Counted from the first letter of the stretch, positions 8,405-16,374 are shown. The stretch: DNA of 18,383 nt from Bacillota bacterium (GCA_021781855.1 JAJXWC010000003.1:1-18383), one strand, 5' to 3'. Notes: a model not told the origin generated them from the sequence alone. Numbers and translations are program-made.

Positions 8405-8433
8405 ATTTTATCACAACGCTTTCAATAACGCAA
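8405..8433 (-). promoter_or_regulatory. promoter of the leftward catabolic operon
   Basis: On the minus strand a -35 TTGCGT (8433-8428), a 17-base spacer and a TAAAAT -10 (8410-8405) preceded by TGA (extended -10) make a good sigma-A promoter. Transcription should begin near 8398, giving a leader of about 75 bases before dexC. The -35 overlaps a MalR-like operator and the spacer holds a cre-like site. Confidence 0.72.
8411..8424 (-). promoter_or_regulatory. cre-like site in the dexC promoter
   Basis: On the minus strand TGAAAGCGTTGTGA matches the CcpA consensus TGNAARCGNWWWCA at 12 of 14 positions. It lies between -35 and -10 of the leftward promoter, a position expected to give carbon catabolite repression. 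Confidence 0.55.
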
Positions 8434-8442
8434 TCGTTTGCG
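8429..8442. promoter_or_regulatory. MalR-like operator, leftward side
   Basis: CGCAATCGTTTGCG is a 14-bp near-perfect palindrome (one mismatched pair). It differs at one base from CGCAAACGTTTGCG, the operator form known for streptococcal LacI-family MalR. It overlaps the -35 of the dexC promoter. No malR gene is in the window. Confidence 0.65.
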
Positions 8443-8489
8443 ATAATTTTCGGAAAAGGTTATCAAAAAGATATAATTGTGGAATATAC

Positions 8490-8504
8490 CATTCCCTAGG
8501 AATG
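8490..8504. promoter_or_regulatory. unassigned palindrome in the divergent control region
   Basis: CATTCC-cta-GGAATG is a perfect inverted repeat, and a further GGAAT (8481-8485) can pair with ATTCC (8491-8495). It lies midway between the two MalR-like sites and is unlike them. It may be a binding site for another regulator or chance. Confidence 0.35.
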
Positions 8505-8554
8505 CGTTCATATTGCCTTTTATCAAAAGTAATCAAAATGTAACATCTTTTCTC

Positions 8555-8583
8555 TTGACAAACCGCATGCGTTTGCGTAAAAT
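8555..8583 (+). promoter_or_regulatory. malE promoter
   Basis: TTGACA (8555-8560), a 17-base spacer and TAAAAT (8578-8583) form a near-consensus sigma-A promoter. Transcription should begin near 8590, leaving a leader of about 40 bases ahead of malE. Confidence 0.85.
8564..8577. promoter_or_regulatory. MalR-like operator in the malE promoter spacer
   Basis: CGCATGCGTTTGCG differs from the MalR form CGCAAACGTTTGCG at two bases. It fills most of the gap between -35 and -10, where a bound repressor would exclude RNA polymerase. It lies 135 bp from the leftward operator (start to start), so looping by a tetrameric regulator is conceivable. Confidence 0.65.
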
Positions 8584-8598
8584 AGAACTTGTAAAAAT

Positions 8599-8612
8599 TA
8601 AAACCGTTTTCA
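8599..8612 (+). promoter_or_regulatory. cre-like site downstream of the malE promoter
   Basis: TAAAACCGTTTTCA matches TGNAARCGNWWWCA at 12 of 14 positions and lies just past the expected transcription start and directly before the ribosome site. This is a roadblock position typical for CcpA repression. Confidence 0.5.
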
Positions 8613-8629
8613 TTAGGAGGAAACACAAA

Positions 8630-9880
8630 ATGAAATCTTGGAAAAAAGTAGCACTCGCTGGTGCTTCTGTACTCGCAATCGCAACACTTGCCGCATGTGG
8701 TAACAGCGCAAGCGGTAGCAAAACTACTAGTTCATCTTCTAGCAGCACAAAAGTTGACCCAACAAGCGTAAAAGGAACTTTGACACTTTGGGTTGACCCA
8801 GCAAACGTTGCATCTTACAAAACATTGGTTTCTGGTTTTGAAAAAGAATACACTAACGTTAAAGTTACTGTACAACAATCACCAACAGGTTCTGCAAACG
8901 CAAAACAAGATGTTTCAAAAGACCCATCTAAAGCTGCTGACGTATTTAAAGTTCCAAATGACCAACTTGGTGCTATGGCTCAAGCAGGTTACATCAACCC
9001 ACTTTCACCTGATGCTACAGCATGGGTAAAAGCAAATGACATTGCAATCGCTGGTACTGCTGTAACTTGGAAAGGTCAAATGTATGCCTATCCACAAGAC
9101 CAACAATCAAACGTTATCTTCTACAATAAAGCTAAATTCTCTACTGCTCCATCAGCTTGGACAGATTTCACTGCTGGTAAAGTAATCGGTACTGACTTCA
9201 CTAACTCATATAACTGGTATCCAGCATTCCTTTCAAATGGTACTTACCTCTATGGTAAAGACGGCGAAACTTTGACAGGTACAAATGCTAATACTGCACC
9301 AGGTCTTGAAGTTATGAAATGGTTCGCTGCACAAAATTCTAATCCTGGTGTTAAACAATCTGGTTCAGCTTTGTTGGCAGACTTGCAATCAGGTAAGACT
9401 GCAGCCGTTCTCGATGGTCCTTGGGATGCTGCAAATATTCAAAAATTCCTCGGCAGCAACTTTGGCGTAACAACACTTCCAACAATCGACTTTGGTAGCG
9501 GCGCTAAACAAATGCAAGCCTTCTCTGGTGTTGGTACTCTCGCAGTCAACTCTGCTTCTAAATATCAAGTTGCAGCTTCTGCTTTGGCTGAATACCTTTC
9601 AAATGACGCTTCACAAATGGAACTTTACAAAGACAACGGTGCTATCCCAGTCTCTACAAAGAACCAAACTAATTCAACAATCGCTGCAGACCCAGTTGCT
9701 CAAGCAGTTATCAAACAAGTTCAAAGTGATACTTTGATGCCTAAGATGCCTGAAATGGCTACATTCTGGACATTGGCTGCTCCAATGATTCAAAATACAG
9801 AAGCTGGAAAAATTCCTGCTAGCCAATATCAAGCTCAACTTGATAAATTCGTTGCAGGCATTTCTAAAGCAACCAACTAA
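8630..9880 (+). CDS. malE: maltose/maltodextrin-binding lipoprotein
   Basis: Extracellular substrate-binding subunit of the maltodextrin ABC importer, tethered to the membrane by lipid. The 416-residue precursor has a type II signal peptide: MKSWKK, a hydrophobic core, and lipobox LAAC with Cys23 as the lipidated residue. A Ser/Gly-rich linker (about 24-44) follows. The mature part has the bacterial extracellular solute-binding fold: GTLTLWVDP opening the domain, FKVPNDQLGAMAQAGYI, and the C-terminal MPKMPEMATFWTLAAPMI segment. The ATG at 8630 is set by AGGAGG (8615-8620) and by the signal peptide; the open frame extends further upstream through the promoter and is not coding there. A stable hairpin separates it from malF. 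Confidence 0.93.
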   Translation: MKSWKKVALAGASVLAIATLAACGNSASGSKTTSSSSSSTKVDPTSVKGTLTLWVDPANVASYKTLVSGFEKEYTNVKVTVQQSPTGSANAKQDVSKDPSKAADVFKVPNDQLGAMAQAGYINPLSPDATAWVKANDIAIAGTAVTWKGQMYAYPQDQQSNVIFYNKAKFSTAPSAWTDFTAGKVIGTDFTNSYNWYPAFLSNGTYLYGKDGETLTGTNANTAPGLEVMKWFAAQNSNPGVKQSGSALLADLQSGKTAAVLDGPWDAANIQKFLGSNFGVTTLPTIDFGSGAKQMQAFSGVGTLAVNSASKYQVAASALAEYLSNDASQMELYKDNGAIPVSTKNQTNSTIAADPVAQAVIKQVQSDTLMPKMPEMATFWTLAAPMIQNTEAGKIPASQYQAQLDKFVAGISKATN

Positions 9881-9894
9881 TCATCAGCAATCTT

Positions 9895-9929
9895 GCAAGA
9901 GAGGTTGGGTTCAACTCAATCTCTTTTGC
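9895..9929 (+). promoter_or_regulatory. malE-malF intercistronic hairpin
   Basis: GCAAGAGAGGTTG (9895-9907) pairs with CAATCTCTTTTGC (9917-9929) in RNA as a 13-bp stem with two G-U pairs and a 9-base loop, starting 15 bases after the malE stop. No T run follows. It is well placed to protect the malE mRNA 3' end or partly end transcription, raising binding protein over permease. Confidence 0.7.
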
Positions 9930-9954
9930 TATTTATATTATGAAGGACAATTTT

Positions 9955-11304
9955 ATGTTCAAAAAGAAAAACAAATTATCTAAAGAAGCGACATTCGGCG
10001 AGGCTTGGAGCAAGGGAGGAATTTCAACCAAACTAAGTTTCTTTATCATGGGTATAAGTCAGCTTAAAAATAAACAATGGCTAAAAGGATTGCTATTTCT
10101 CCTTACAGAAATTGTCTTTCTGGCTTGGTTTATTTTTAGTGGTGTTAGTGCACTCAGCATGCTATCAAGTCTTGGTCATAATAAGACAAAGGCTGTCATT
10201 TGGGATGCTTCTCAGGGTGTCTATATCACTAAACAGCCCGATAACTCTTTGATTATCCTTTTATTTGGTGTACTTTCTCTTATTGTGGTTGCTTTCTTTG
10301 TCTTGATTTATATTACAAATATCCGTTCAGCACGGCATTTGTATGCACTCAACCGCGATGAGAAACATATTCCTACGACAATGGAAGATTTGGCTTCTCT
10401 TTTCGATACCAAGCTCCATACAACATTAATGGTCATTCCATTGATTGGTATTTTTGCATTTACTGTTGCACCTTTACTTTTAAACATTACGATTGCATTT
10501 ACGAACTTTAATCAGTATCATCCTATTGGCTTTTCTTGGACAGGTTTCCAATCATTTGGACAGATTTTCACAGGAAATACAGGGAATACCTTCTTCCACG
10601 TTTTAGGCTGGACAATTATCTGGGCGATTGCGGCCACCGTTACTACTTTCTTTGGTGGAATCTTCCTCGCACTCTTAATTGAATCTAAAGGGATTAAATT
10701 CAAAGGATTCTGGCGCACCATTTTCGTTATTGTTTTTGCTGTTCCACAGTTTGTTTCTTTATTGATGATGAACATCTTCTTGGACAATGAAGGTCCCCTT
10801 AATACTTGGCTTGAGAATATCCACTGGATTAAAGGTCCTATTCAATTTCTGCAAGACCCAACGATTGCGAAGTTCTCTGTTATCTTTGTTAATATGTGGA
10901 TTGGTATCCCAGTTACCATGCTGGTTGCGACTGCAATCATTCAAAATCTGCCACAAGACCAAATTGAAGCTGCTCGAATTGACGGTGCAAACATCTTCCA
11001 AGTTTTCCATTCCATTACTTTCCCGCAGATTCTTATGGTTATGACCCCAGCGCTTATTCAACAGTTTATGGGAAACATCAATAACTTCAATGTCATCTTT
11101 CTTTTGACTGGCGGCGGACCACTGAACGCGAACTATTATCAAGCTGGCTCAACTGACTTATTGATTACTTGGCTTTATAATATCACACTCAAGTCTGTAC
11201 CAAACTACAACGTAGGTTCAGCTATTGGTATCATCATCTTCATCATTATGGCATCAATCTCACTTGTTACCTATCGTCGTACCAACGCATTTAAGGAGGG
11301 CTAA
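9955..11304 (+). CDS. malF: maltodextrin ABC transporter permease MalF
   Basis: One of the two membrane subunits forming the sugar channel. The 449-residue protein begins with a basic cytoplasmic segment and about eight hydrophobic segments, with an extended N-terminal part typical of Gram-positive MalF/MalC. The EAA loop, EAARIDGANIFQVFHSIT, starts at about residue 338 and should contact the ATPase. The first in-frame ATG is at 9940, but GAAGGA (9942-9947) lies 7 bases before the ATG at 9955, so I prefer the latter. The gene ends 5 bases before malG and its last codons contain the malG ribosome site AAGGAGG (11293-11299). Confidence 0.92.
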   Translation: MFKKKNKLSKEATFGEAWSKGGISTKLSFFIMGISQLKNKQWLKGLLFLLTEIVFLAWFIFSGVSALSMLSSLGHNKTKAVIWDASQGVYITKQPDNSLIILLFGVLSLIVVAFFVLIYITNIRSARHLYALNRDEKHIPTTMEDLASLFDTKLHTTLMVIPLIGIFAFTVAPLLLNITIAFTNFNQYHPIGFSWTGFQSFGQIFTGNTGNTFFHVLGWTIIWAIAATVTTFFGGIFLALLIESKGIKFKGFWRTIFVIVFAVPQFVSLLMMNIFLDNEGPLNTWLENIHWIKGPIQFLQDPTIAKFSVIFVNMWIGIPVTMLVATAIIQNLPQDQIEAARIDGANIFQVFHSITFPQILMVMTPALIQQFMGNINNFNVIFLLTGGGPLNANYYQAGSTDLLITWLYNITLKSVPNYNVGSAIGIIIFIIMASISLVTYRRTNAFKEG

Positions 11305-11309
11305 TTGAA

Positions 11310-12167
11310 ATGAAATCATACAAAAATCAACAACGACTTTCCTTAGTTCTTAGGTATGTCTTAATTATCATCTTAGCTGCAGTTTGGATTTTTCCTATCA
11401 TCTGGATGGTGCTTGCTAGTTTCTCAGTTAACAATTTTACAGGGTTCATCCAAACTTTCGTTCCACACAAATGGACCTTTGCAAACTATATCCAGCTTTT
11501 TCATAACTCTATGTTTCCTTATGGCAGCTGGTTGATTAATACTTTAATCGTTGCCTTAGTCACAATGGTCGGAAGTACATTCCTAAATATCATTGTTTCT
11601 TACACCTTATCACGTCTGCGTTTCAAGCTTCGCAAACCTTTCCTCCAATTTGCTTTGATTTTGGGAATGTTTCCAGGCTTAATGTCCATGATTTCTTTGT
11701 ACTATATTCTTAAAGCACTCAACATGTTAAATCTGGTCGGTCTGACTTTGATTTACGTAGGTGGTGCTGGTCTTGGCTTTTATATTGTCAAAGGTTTCTT
11801 AGATACAATTCCACGCTCTATTGATGAAGCAGCCATGATTGATGGCGCAACACGTTGGCAGGTATTTACTCATATTACGCTTCCTTTAGCACGACCAATG
11901 TTGATTTATACAGCATTAATGTCATTCATGGGTCCTTGGCTTGACTTCCTTTTACCAAGTATCATCGTGGGCGGTCAATCTCCAGCCAATCGTACGATTG
12001 CTTATGGTTTGCAAAATATGATTAACAACTCCCGCGGAGCAAGTTCAGAATACTTCGTCTCGTTCATTGCAGGTTGTGTTATCATCGCTGTTCCTATCAC
12101 CGTTTTGTTTATCGTGATGCAACGCTTCTACGTTAACGGTATTACAGCTGGTGCTGACAAAGGTTAA
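11310..12167 (+). CDS. malG: maltodextrin ABC transporter permease MalG
   Basis: Second membrane subunit of the importer. The 285 residues have six predicted membrane segments, and the EAA loop EAAMIDGATRWQVFTHIT starts at residue 173. The usual MalG C-terminus follows (RFYVNGITAGADKG). The start is fixed by AAGGAGG overlapping the malF end. No ATP-binding subunit follows: the next gene is a pullulanase, so the energy-coupling ATPase must come from elsewhere, probably a shared MsmK-type protein as in streptococci (inference). Confidence 0.93.
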   Translation: MKSYKNQQRLSLVLRYVLIIILAAVWIFPIIWMVLASFSVNNFTGFIQTFVPHKWTFANYIQLFHNSMFPYGSWLINTLIVALVTMVGSTFLNIIVSYTLSRLRFKLRKPFLQFALILGMFPGLMSMISLYYILKALNMLNLVGLTLIYVGGAGLGFYIVKGFLDTIPRSIDEAAMIDGATRWQVFTHITLPLARPMLIYTALMSFMGPWLDFLLPSIIVGGQSPANRTIAYGLQNMINNSRGASSEYFVSFIAGCVIIAVPITVLFIVMQRFYVNGITAGADKG

Positions 12168-12168
12168 T

Positions 12169-12230
12169 TAGCAAGCACTTGCTAGGTTAAATATTTTTGA
12201 TTTAAACCCTTTAGAAATAAGGGTTTAAAT
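12169..12230 (+). terminator. two hairpins after malG
   Basis: TAGCAAG-ca-CTTGCTA (12169-12184) begins just after the malG stop. A second, perfect 12-bp stem pairs 12200-12211 with 12219-12230 around a 7-base loop. No T run follows either stem, so termination would be weak; partial readthrough into the pullulanase gene is likely. They may mark the end of the malEFG message. Confidence 0.5.
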
Positions 12231-12234
12231 TGTG

Positions 12235-12263
12235 TTGATTATGTAAGCGTTTTAATTTATTAT
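12235..12263 (+). promoter_or_regulatory. pullulanase promoter with embedded cre site
   Basis: TTGATT (12235-12240), 17 bases, then TATTAT (12258-12263) form a plausible promoter. In the spacer, TGTAAGCGTTTTAA (12242-12255) matches the cre consensus TGNAARCGNWWWCA at 13 of 14 positions, the best cre in the window. Start of transcription near 12270 would leave a leader of only about 13 bases, with AGGAG (12271-12275) almost at its 5' end. No MalR-like palindrome is seen here. Confidence 0.62.
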
Positions 12264-12282
12264 AAATAAAAGGAGAAAGTAA

Positions 12283-14964
12283 ATGAAAAAGCACAAATCG
12301 GTGTTACTATTACTTTCAGCACTGTTCGCCAGCAGTGGCATATTAGCCGCTGGTTCTGAACCATCTGTTGTTCAGGCGACAACAAACACTGTTAGCTCTA
12401 CTATCAATTTTCAAGCGCCCAACACTACAACGCAGTATTATGCGTATATCTGGGGCTCTGGAACCAGCTTAGACGGTACTTGTGTGCCGCTTCCTATTTC
12501 ATCAACTGGTGTCGAAACTTACAGTTTCACCCCAGCTAATAGCAGCTACAATTTTATTATGACAAGCGCTTCGAATGCCTCAAATATGCAGACATCAAAC
12601 AAACTTGTCGGAACAGGCAACGGCGTTGCAGTAACTTTGGGAAGTGTAAATGATACGACTTATGTCAGTACCAGCGGCTACGGTATCACAGAGCCGACCA
12701 CAACCGACTCAGGACTGCAAAATGCTGCTTTTGCTACCGTTGATGAATATCAGGCCGCCCAAACTCACCAATTTGCCCCATTTGATGCACAATGGGCTTA
12801 TGAAGGGACTGATTTAGGGGCAACCTATTCTTCTACTGGGACAACTTTTAAAGTTTGGTCCCCAACAGCAACGAGTGTTAAACTTTTATCCTATGGCACT
12901 TCGACTTCTCCGACTGCAGCCCTGGTTAATTCCTATTCAATGACACGTGGTACTTCGGCTACTCCTTCATCTCATGCTACGAATAATGTTGGTGTCTGGT
13001 CTTACACCTTGTCTGGAGATGATGCTGGCATCGTTTATCAATATCAGCTTACCTTTGCTGATGGCACAGTGAGTGATTACTATCAAGTCTCTGGACAGCC
13101 CGCCTACGGGACTTACACGGCTTCTTCAGTGACGAACACTACTCAGGACCCTTATGCGACTGCTGTAGTCCAAGGCGGCATGCGTTCAGTTGTTGAGCCA
13201 CCCGCTTCAATGACTCCTTCTGGTTTTTCAGTGAAGCAAGGTTCTACGGCTACCTGGCGTGTTTCTAGTCCCACTCAGGCAGTGATTGATGAGCTGCATA
13301 TTCGTGAATTTACAGAATCAGCCTCAAGCGGCGTTTCTGCAGCTAATCGAGGAAAGTATCTCGGAGTTATTCAAGCTAATACTACTGACCCTAATACTGG
13401 CACTGCGACTGGTTTAAATTATTTGCAAAATGAAGGATTTAATTATGTTCAGCTCATGCCTTTGGCACAATTTAATGCTGTTCCAGAAACGGGGATTGCC
13501 ACAACAAATCAGCCTAATATCTTCGGTTGGGGATATGACCCTGTCAATTATAATGTTCCTGAAGGGGAATATGCCAGTGATTCCGTCAATCCGCTCACTC
13601 GAATTAATGAAATGAAGCAGATGGTTCAAGGACTGCACAATGCAGGAATTGGAGTTATCATGGATGTTGTCTATAATCACGTCGAAAATCAGGCAACCTC
13701 TGTCTTTGAAGAAACTGAACCAGGATATTATTTCCGTAATTCCGATGGCTCATACTGTGGCAATGACACAGCAAGCGACCATGAAATGTTCCAGAAATAT
13801 ATCTTAGACTCTGTCGCTTATTGGGTAAAAAATTATGATATTGACGGTTTCCGCTTTGACATGATGGCCAACATTGATACTGCTACGATAAATAAAGTAC
13901 GTGCAGAACTAACGGCGATTGACCCTAATATTATGACTTACGGAGAAGGCTGGAGCACAAGTACTGATTTGGCTACTTCTAATTCTTCAGTAGAACAAAC
14001 CACGGAAGGAAATGCCTTATCTGTTTCTGGCGTGGGATTCTTTGATGATGCTACAAGAACTTCAATTCGCGGCGAAGGCGGAAATTCTGCTTTTGTTGAT
14101 GAATCAGGAAATATGGAAAATACGGTTGCTCGTGCGATTACCGCAAGCGGCGGTCTTGGTTCGCTTCCTCCTTTGGAATCGTTTGGAACACCTAGTCAAG
14201 CGATTAATTATGTAGAATGTCATGATGGCTTTACTCTGAACGACCAGCTCTGGATGAACCACCAAACAGATAGCGTTGCAACACATGATAATCGCGATGA
14301 GCTTGCAAATGCGATTAATATTCTCTCTGAAGGGGTCACTTTCATGGAAAGCGGTCAGGAATTTGACCAGACAAAACTTGTCAATCCTGTCACAGGTGCT
14401 CAGGTTGCCGCAAGTTCTGTTGTGAATACAATGAGTTCAAACGACTGGCTTTCTCCAACTTGGAACAGCACAAACAATGCTTTCAATGGCGTTTCTTGGA
14501 ATGAAGCAAAAAACTCTTATGATGGCGTAATTAACTATAATGGAACAACTTATTATGATGGTGATGCGGTTAATAGTATTAACTGGGATTTGGTCAAAAC
14601 TAATCAGACACAAGACAGTTTTATCCAAAGCCTAATCAAATTTAAAGAGGCAAATCCTAGCTTTTGGCCGAATGATTATTCAAAAATCTATGGTGGTTTG
14701 ATTACCATTGACAACGCAGCTTCTGGTTCTGGAGTTGTTACTTATACAATGACTTCTGGAACAACAAAATATATCGTGATTCTTAATGCAAGTGGAAAAG
14801 CTATCACGGTAGGAACTGGTGGCAGTTATTACAGCACTACCAATTTGACAAGTGCCTACTTAACCCTATCAAGTGATAGCAATTTCACAGTAACTGGCAA
14901 ACCTATCGGCGGTAGCAATATTACTGTTCAAGATTTGACTGCTACTATTGTAAAAATTTCATAA
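12283..14964 (+). CDS. pulA: secreted pullulanase, type I-like (GH13)
   Basis: Extracellular debranching enzyme acting on alpha-1,6 bonds of pullulan, starch or glycogen-type dextrins. The 893-residue precursor has a signal peptide (MKKHKS, hydrophobic core, probable cut after VQA at 32). A beta-rich domain at about 38-130 with YYAYIWGSG resembles a starch-binding module (exact CBM family unsure). A CBM48-like domain at about 177-290 (FKVWSPTATSVKLL) follows, then the barrel. Motifs: DVVYNH (461-466), GFRFDMMAN with nucleophile Asp526, YGEGWS with Glu555, and VECHDGF with Asp648. The pullulanase signature YNWGYDP appears as FGWGYDP (414-420). There is no LPXTG anchor, so it should be released. 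It could instead be a related glycogen-debranching amylase. Confidence 0.88.
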   Translation: MKKHKSVLLLLSALFASSGILAAGSEPSVVQATTNTVSSTINFQAPNTTTQYYAYIWGSGTSLDGTCVPLPISSTGVETYSFTPANSSYNFIMTSASNASNMQTSNKLVGTGNGVAVTLGSVNDTTYVSTSGYGITEPTTTDSGLQNAAFATVDEYQAAQTHQFAPFDAQWAYEGTDLGATYSSTGTTFKVWSPTATSVKLLSYGTSTSPTAALVNSYSMTRGTSATPSSHATNNVGVWSYTLSGDDAGIVYQYQLTFADGTVSDYYQVSGQPAYGTYTASSVTNTTQDPYATAVVQGGMRSVVEPPASMTPSGFSVKQGSTATWRVSSPTQAVIDELHIREFTESASSGVSAANRGKYLGVIQANTTDPNTGTATGLNYLQNEGFNYVQLMPLAQFNAVPETGIATTNQPNIFGWGYDPVNYNVPEGEYASDSVNPLTRINEMKQMVQGLHNAGIGVIMDVVYNHVENQATSVFEETEPGYYFRNSDGSYCGNDTASDHEMFQKYILDSVAYWVKNYDIDGFRFDMMANIDTATINKVRAELTAIDPNIMTYGEGWSTSTDLATSNSSVEQTTEGNALSVSGVGFFDDATRTSIRGEGGNSAFVDESGNMENTVARAITASGGLGSLPPLESFGTPSQAINYVECHDGFTLNDQLWMNHQTDSVATHDNRDELANAINILSEGVTFMESGQEFDQTKLVNPVTGAQVAASSVVNTMSSNDWLSPTWNSTNNAFNGVSWNEAKNSYDGVINYNGTTYYDGDAVNSINWDLVKTNQTQDSFIQSLIKFKEANPSFWPNDYSKIYGGLITIDNAASGSGVVTYTMTSGTTKYIVILNASGKAITVGTGGSYYSTTNLTSAYLTLSSDSNFTVTGKPIGGSNITVQDLTATIVKIS

Positions 14965-14968
14965 AAAT

Positions 14969-14996
14969 AAAAAACCAAGTTAACGCTTGGTTTTTT
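14969..14996. terminator. bidirectional terminator between pulA and the LCP gene
   Basis: CCAAG (14975-14979) pairs with CTTGG (14986-14990) around a 6-base loop. Flanking A6 and T7 tracts extend the stem to 11 bp and supply a U tract in both directions. It serves the two convergent genes. The minus-strand stop codon (14998-14996) lies in the T tract. Confidence 0.9.
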
Positions 14997-16336
14997 TATT
15001 GTCCTAAAAGTTGTTCTGCTTCCGCTTTGTACTTTGTCATATTCAAAAGCAAACCTGAACCTCCATAGATGTCATAGGCATTTTGCCAATCATTTGTAGA
15101 AGGAATTGTAGTGGACTGAATACCATTTTTCATTGCGGACAATGTGCTTAATCCGTTGGTCAAGAAAAATGAATTAGGGATATTGGTCATTGTGACGGCG
15201 CGGGTTGTACCTAAAGCACTTGCTCCCGTGAATAAAGTGAGCGGGTTTTTCATCTTAGAAATGATAGTTGTCATGACTTGCTGTTGCCGTTTAACGCGTC
15301 CGAAGTCTCCTTCATCATCATGCCGGAAACGCGCATAGTTAAGCAGAGTACGTCCATTCATTTTCTGCGTGCCCGGCTTTATCATCATGAAAGTTCCACC
15401 TCCATCAGGATAGCCTAATGCCGCTGCTTCACTTGCAGTTAACACTTTATCACTAGCTACTTTACCTTCTGTCGTGGCTAAATCATCAGGCACAGGTACT
15501 TCACTCAGCATCTGTCCATTGACTGTTGAAAATTTCGCATCAATACTTATACCACCTGGAAATAGAGAATCAATGATTGTCGCAAAACTTGAAAAATCGA
15601 CTACAGCATAGTATTGACAGTTTACACCAAAATTTGCTTTGAGTGTTTCACTCATCAAATTTGCCCCCTGACGATTATATTGCTCGCCAATGGTGAAGGC
15701 TGCATTGATTTTCACATCGGGACGGTTTAATTTGCTGACATCTTTGATATTAACGAGTGTGTCGCGCATAAAGCTCACAAGACGTGTTTCTTTCTTTTTA
15801 GGGTCAATATGCAGCACCATAATCGAATCGGTGTGAGCGACGCTTGAGGACTGTCCTGGACGCTGGTCTGCGCCTAAGAGTAAAATATTGATTGAGCCGT
15901 CTGTATTTTTTAAACTGGTGAATTGTTCTGCTTTTACTACGCCACCTTCATGTTTTACACCACGATTGTAGCCATAAACGAAAAAGCCAACCATTGCAAT
16001 GATTACTAGGAGTAAAAGAAGCAAAATTCGTTTGACCCAACGCATTTTCTTTTTAGGTTTCCTGATTTTGGATTTTTTAGACGAATTAGGCTGATTTTTT
16101 TGCGCATTATTACGTCGCGCGCGAGGTACTGATACACTTGCTCTTTCAGAGCTTTTAACATTATTTGTTTCGTTGTAAGACGGATTTTCTTCGAAAACTT
16201 CTGCTTCTTCACTAAAATTTTTTTCGTAACCATTGAATTCATTAAGCAATTCATAGTATTCTTGACGCTCGCGAATGCTGAGATAATCAACATTGTGTCG
16301 TAAATATTCTAAACGTTTATATTTTTTTTCATCCAT
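14996..16336 (-). CDS. LytR-CpsA-Psr family cell-wall ligase/regulator
   Basis: LCP enzymes attach teichoic acids or polysaccharides to peptidoglycan from lipid carriers at the outer face of the membrane. The 446-residue product has a cytoplasmic N-terminus of about 100 residues, acidic then strongly basic (PRARRN, KKSKIRKPKKKMR). One membrane segment spans about 103-122, and the LCP domain covers about 148-390: GADQRPG (155-161), HTDSIMVLHIDP, SFMRDTL with Arg191/Asp192, and YARFRHDDEGDFGRVKRQQQ. I start at the ATG at 16336 (MDEKKYKRLEYLRH) because a consensus promoter ends only 9 bases upstream; the open frame continues to 16402 across that promoter. No ribosome site is visible, which suggests a leaderless message. 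An N-terminus of this type is longer than in many LCP proteins. Confidence 0.9.
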   Translation of the reverse strand: MDEKKYKRLEYLRHNVDYLSIRERQEYYELLNEFNGYEKNFSEEAEVFEENPSYNETNNVKSSERASVSVPRARRNNAQKNQPNSSKKSKIRKPKKKMRWVKRILLLLLLVIIAMVGFFVYGYNRGVKHEGGVVKAEQFTSLKNTDGSINILLLGADQRPGQSSSVAHTDSIMVLHIDPKKKETRLVSFMRDTLVNIKDVSKLNRPDVKINAAFTIGEQYNRQGANLMSETLKANFGVNCQYYAVVDFSSFATIIDSLFPGGISIDAKFSTVNGQMLSEVPVPDDLATTEGKVASDKVLTASEAAALGYPDGGGTFMMIKPGTQKMNGRTLLNYARFRHDDEGDFGRVKRQQQVMTTIISKMKNPLTLFTGASALGTTRAVTMTNIPNSFFLTNGLSTLSAMKNGIQSTTIPSTNDWQNAYDIYGGSGLLLNMTKYKAEAEQLLGQ

Positions 16337-16345
16337 TGTTTTGAT

Positions 16346-16374
16346 ATTATACCAAATTTCCTTATGTGATGCAA
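16346..16374 (-). promoter_or_regulatory. promoter of the LCP gene
   Basis: On the minus strand TTGCAT (16374-16369), a 17-base spacer and TATAAT (16351-16346) with an upstream TGG (extended -10) form a near-perfect promoter. Only 9 bases separate the -10 from the ATG, so transcription should start 0 to about 3 bases before the start codon. Confidence 0.82.

Noticed and set aside
8472..8477. Third rightward promoter (TATAAT)
   Set aside because: The -10 is perfect but the region 17 bases upstream (TTCGGA) is a poor -35; the promoter at 8555-8583 is far better.
8125..8626. Open frames on both strands around the mal control region
   Set aside because: They run through promoters, operators and the malE signal region, lack ribosome sites and resemble no protein.
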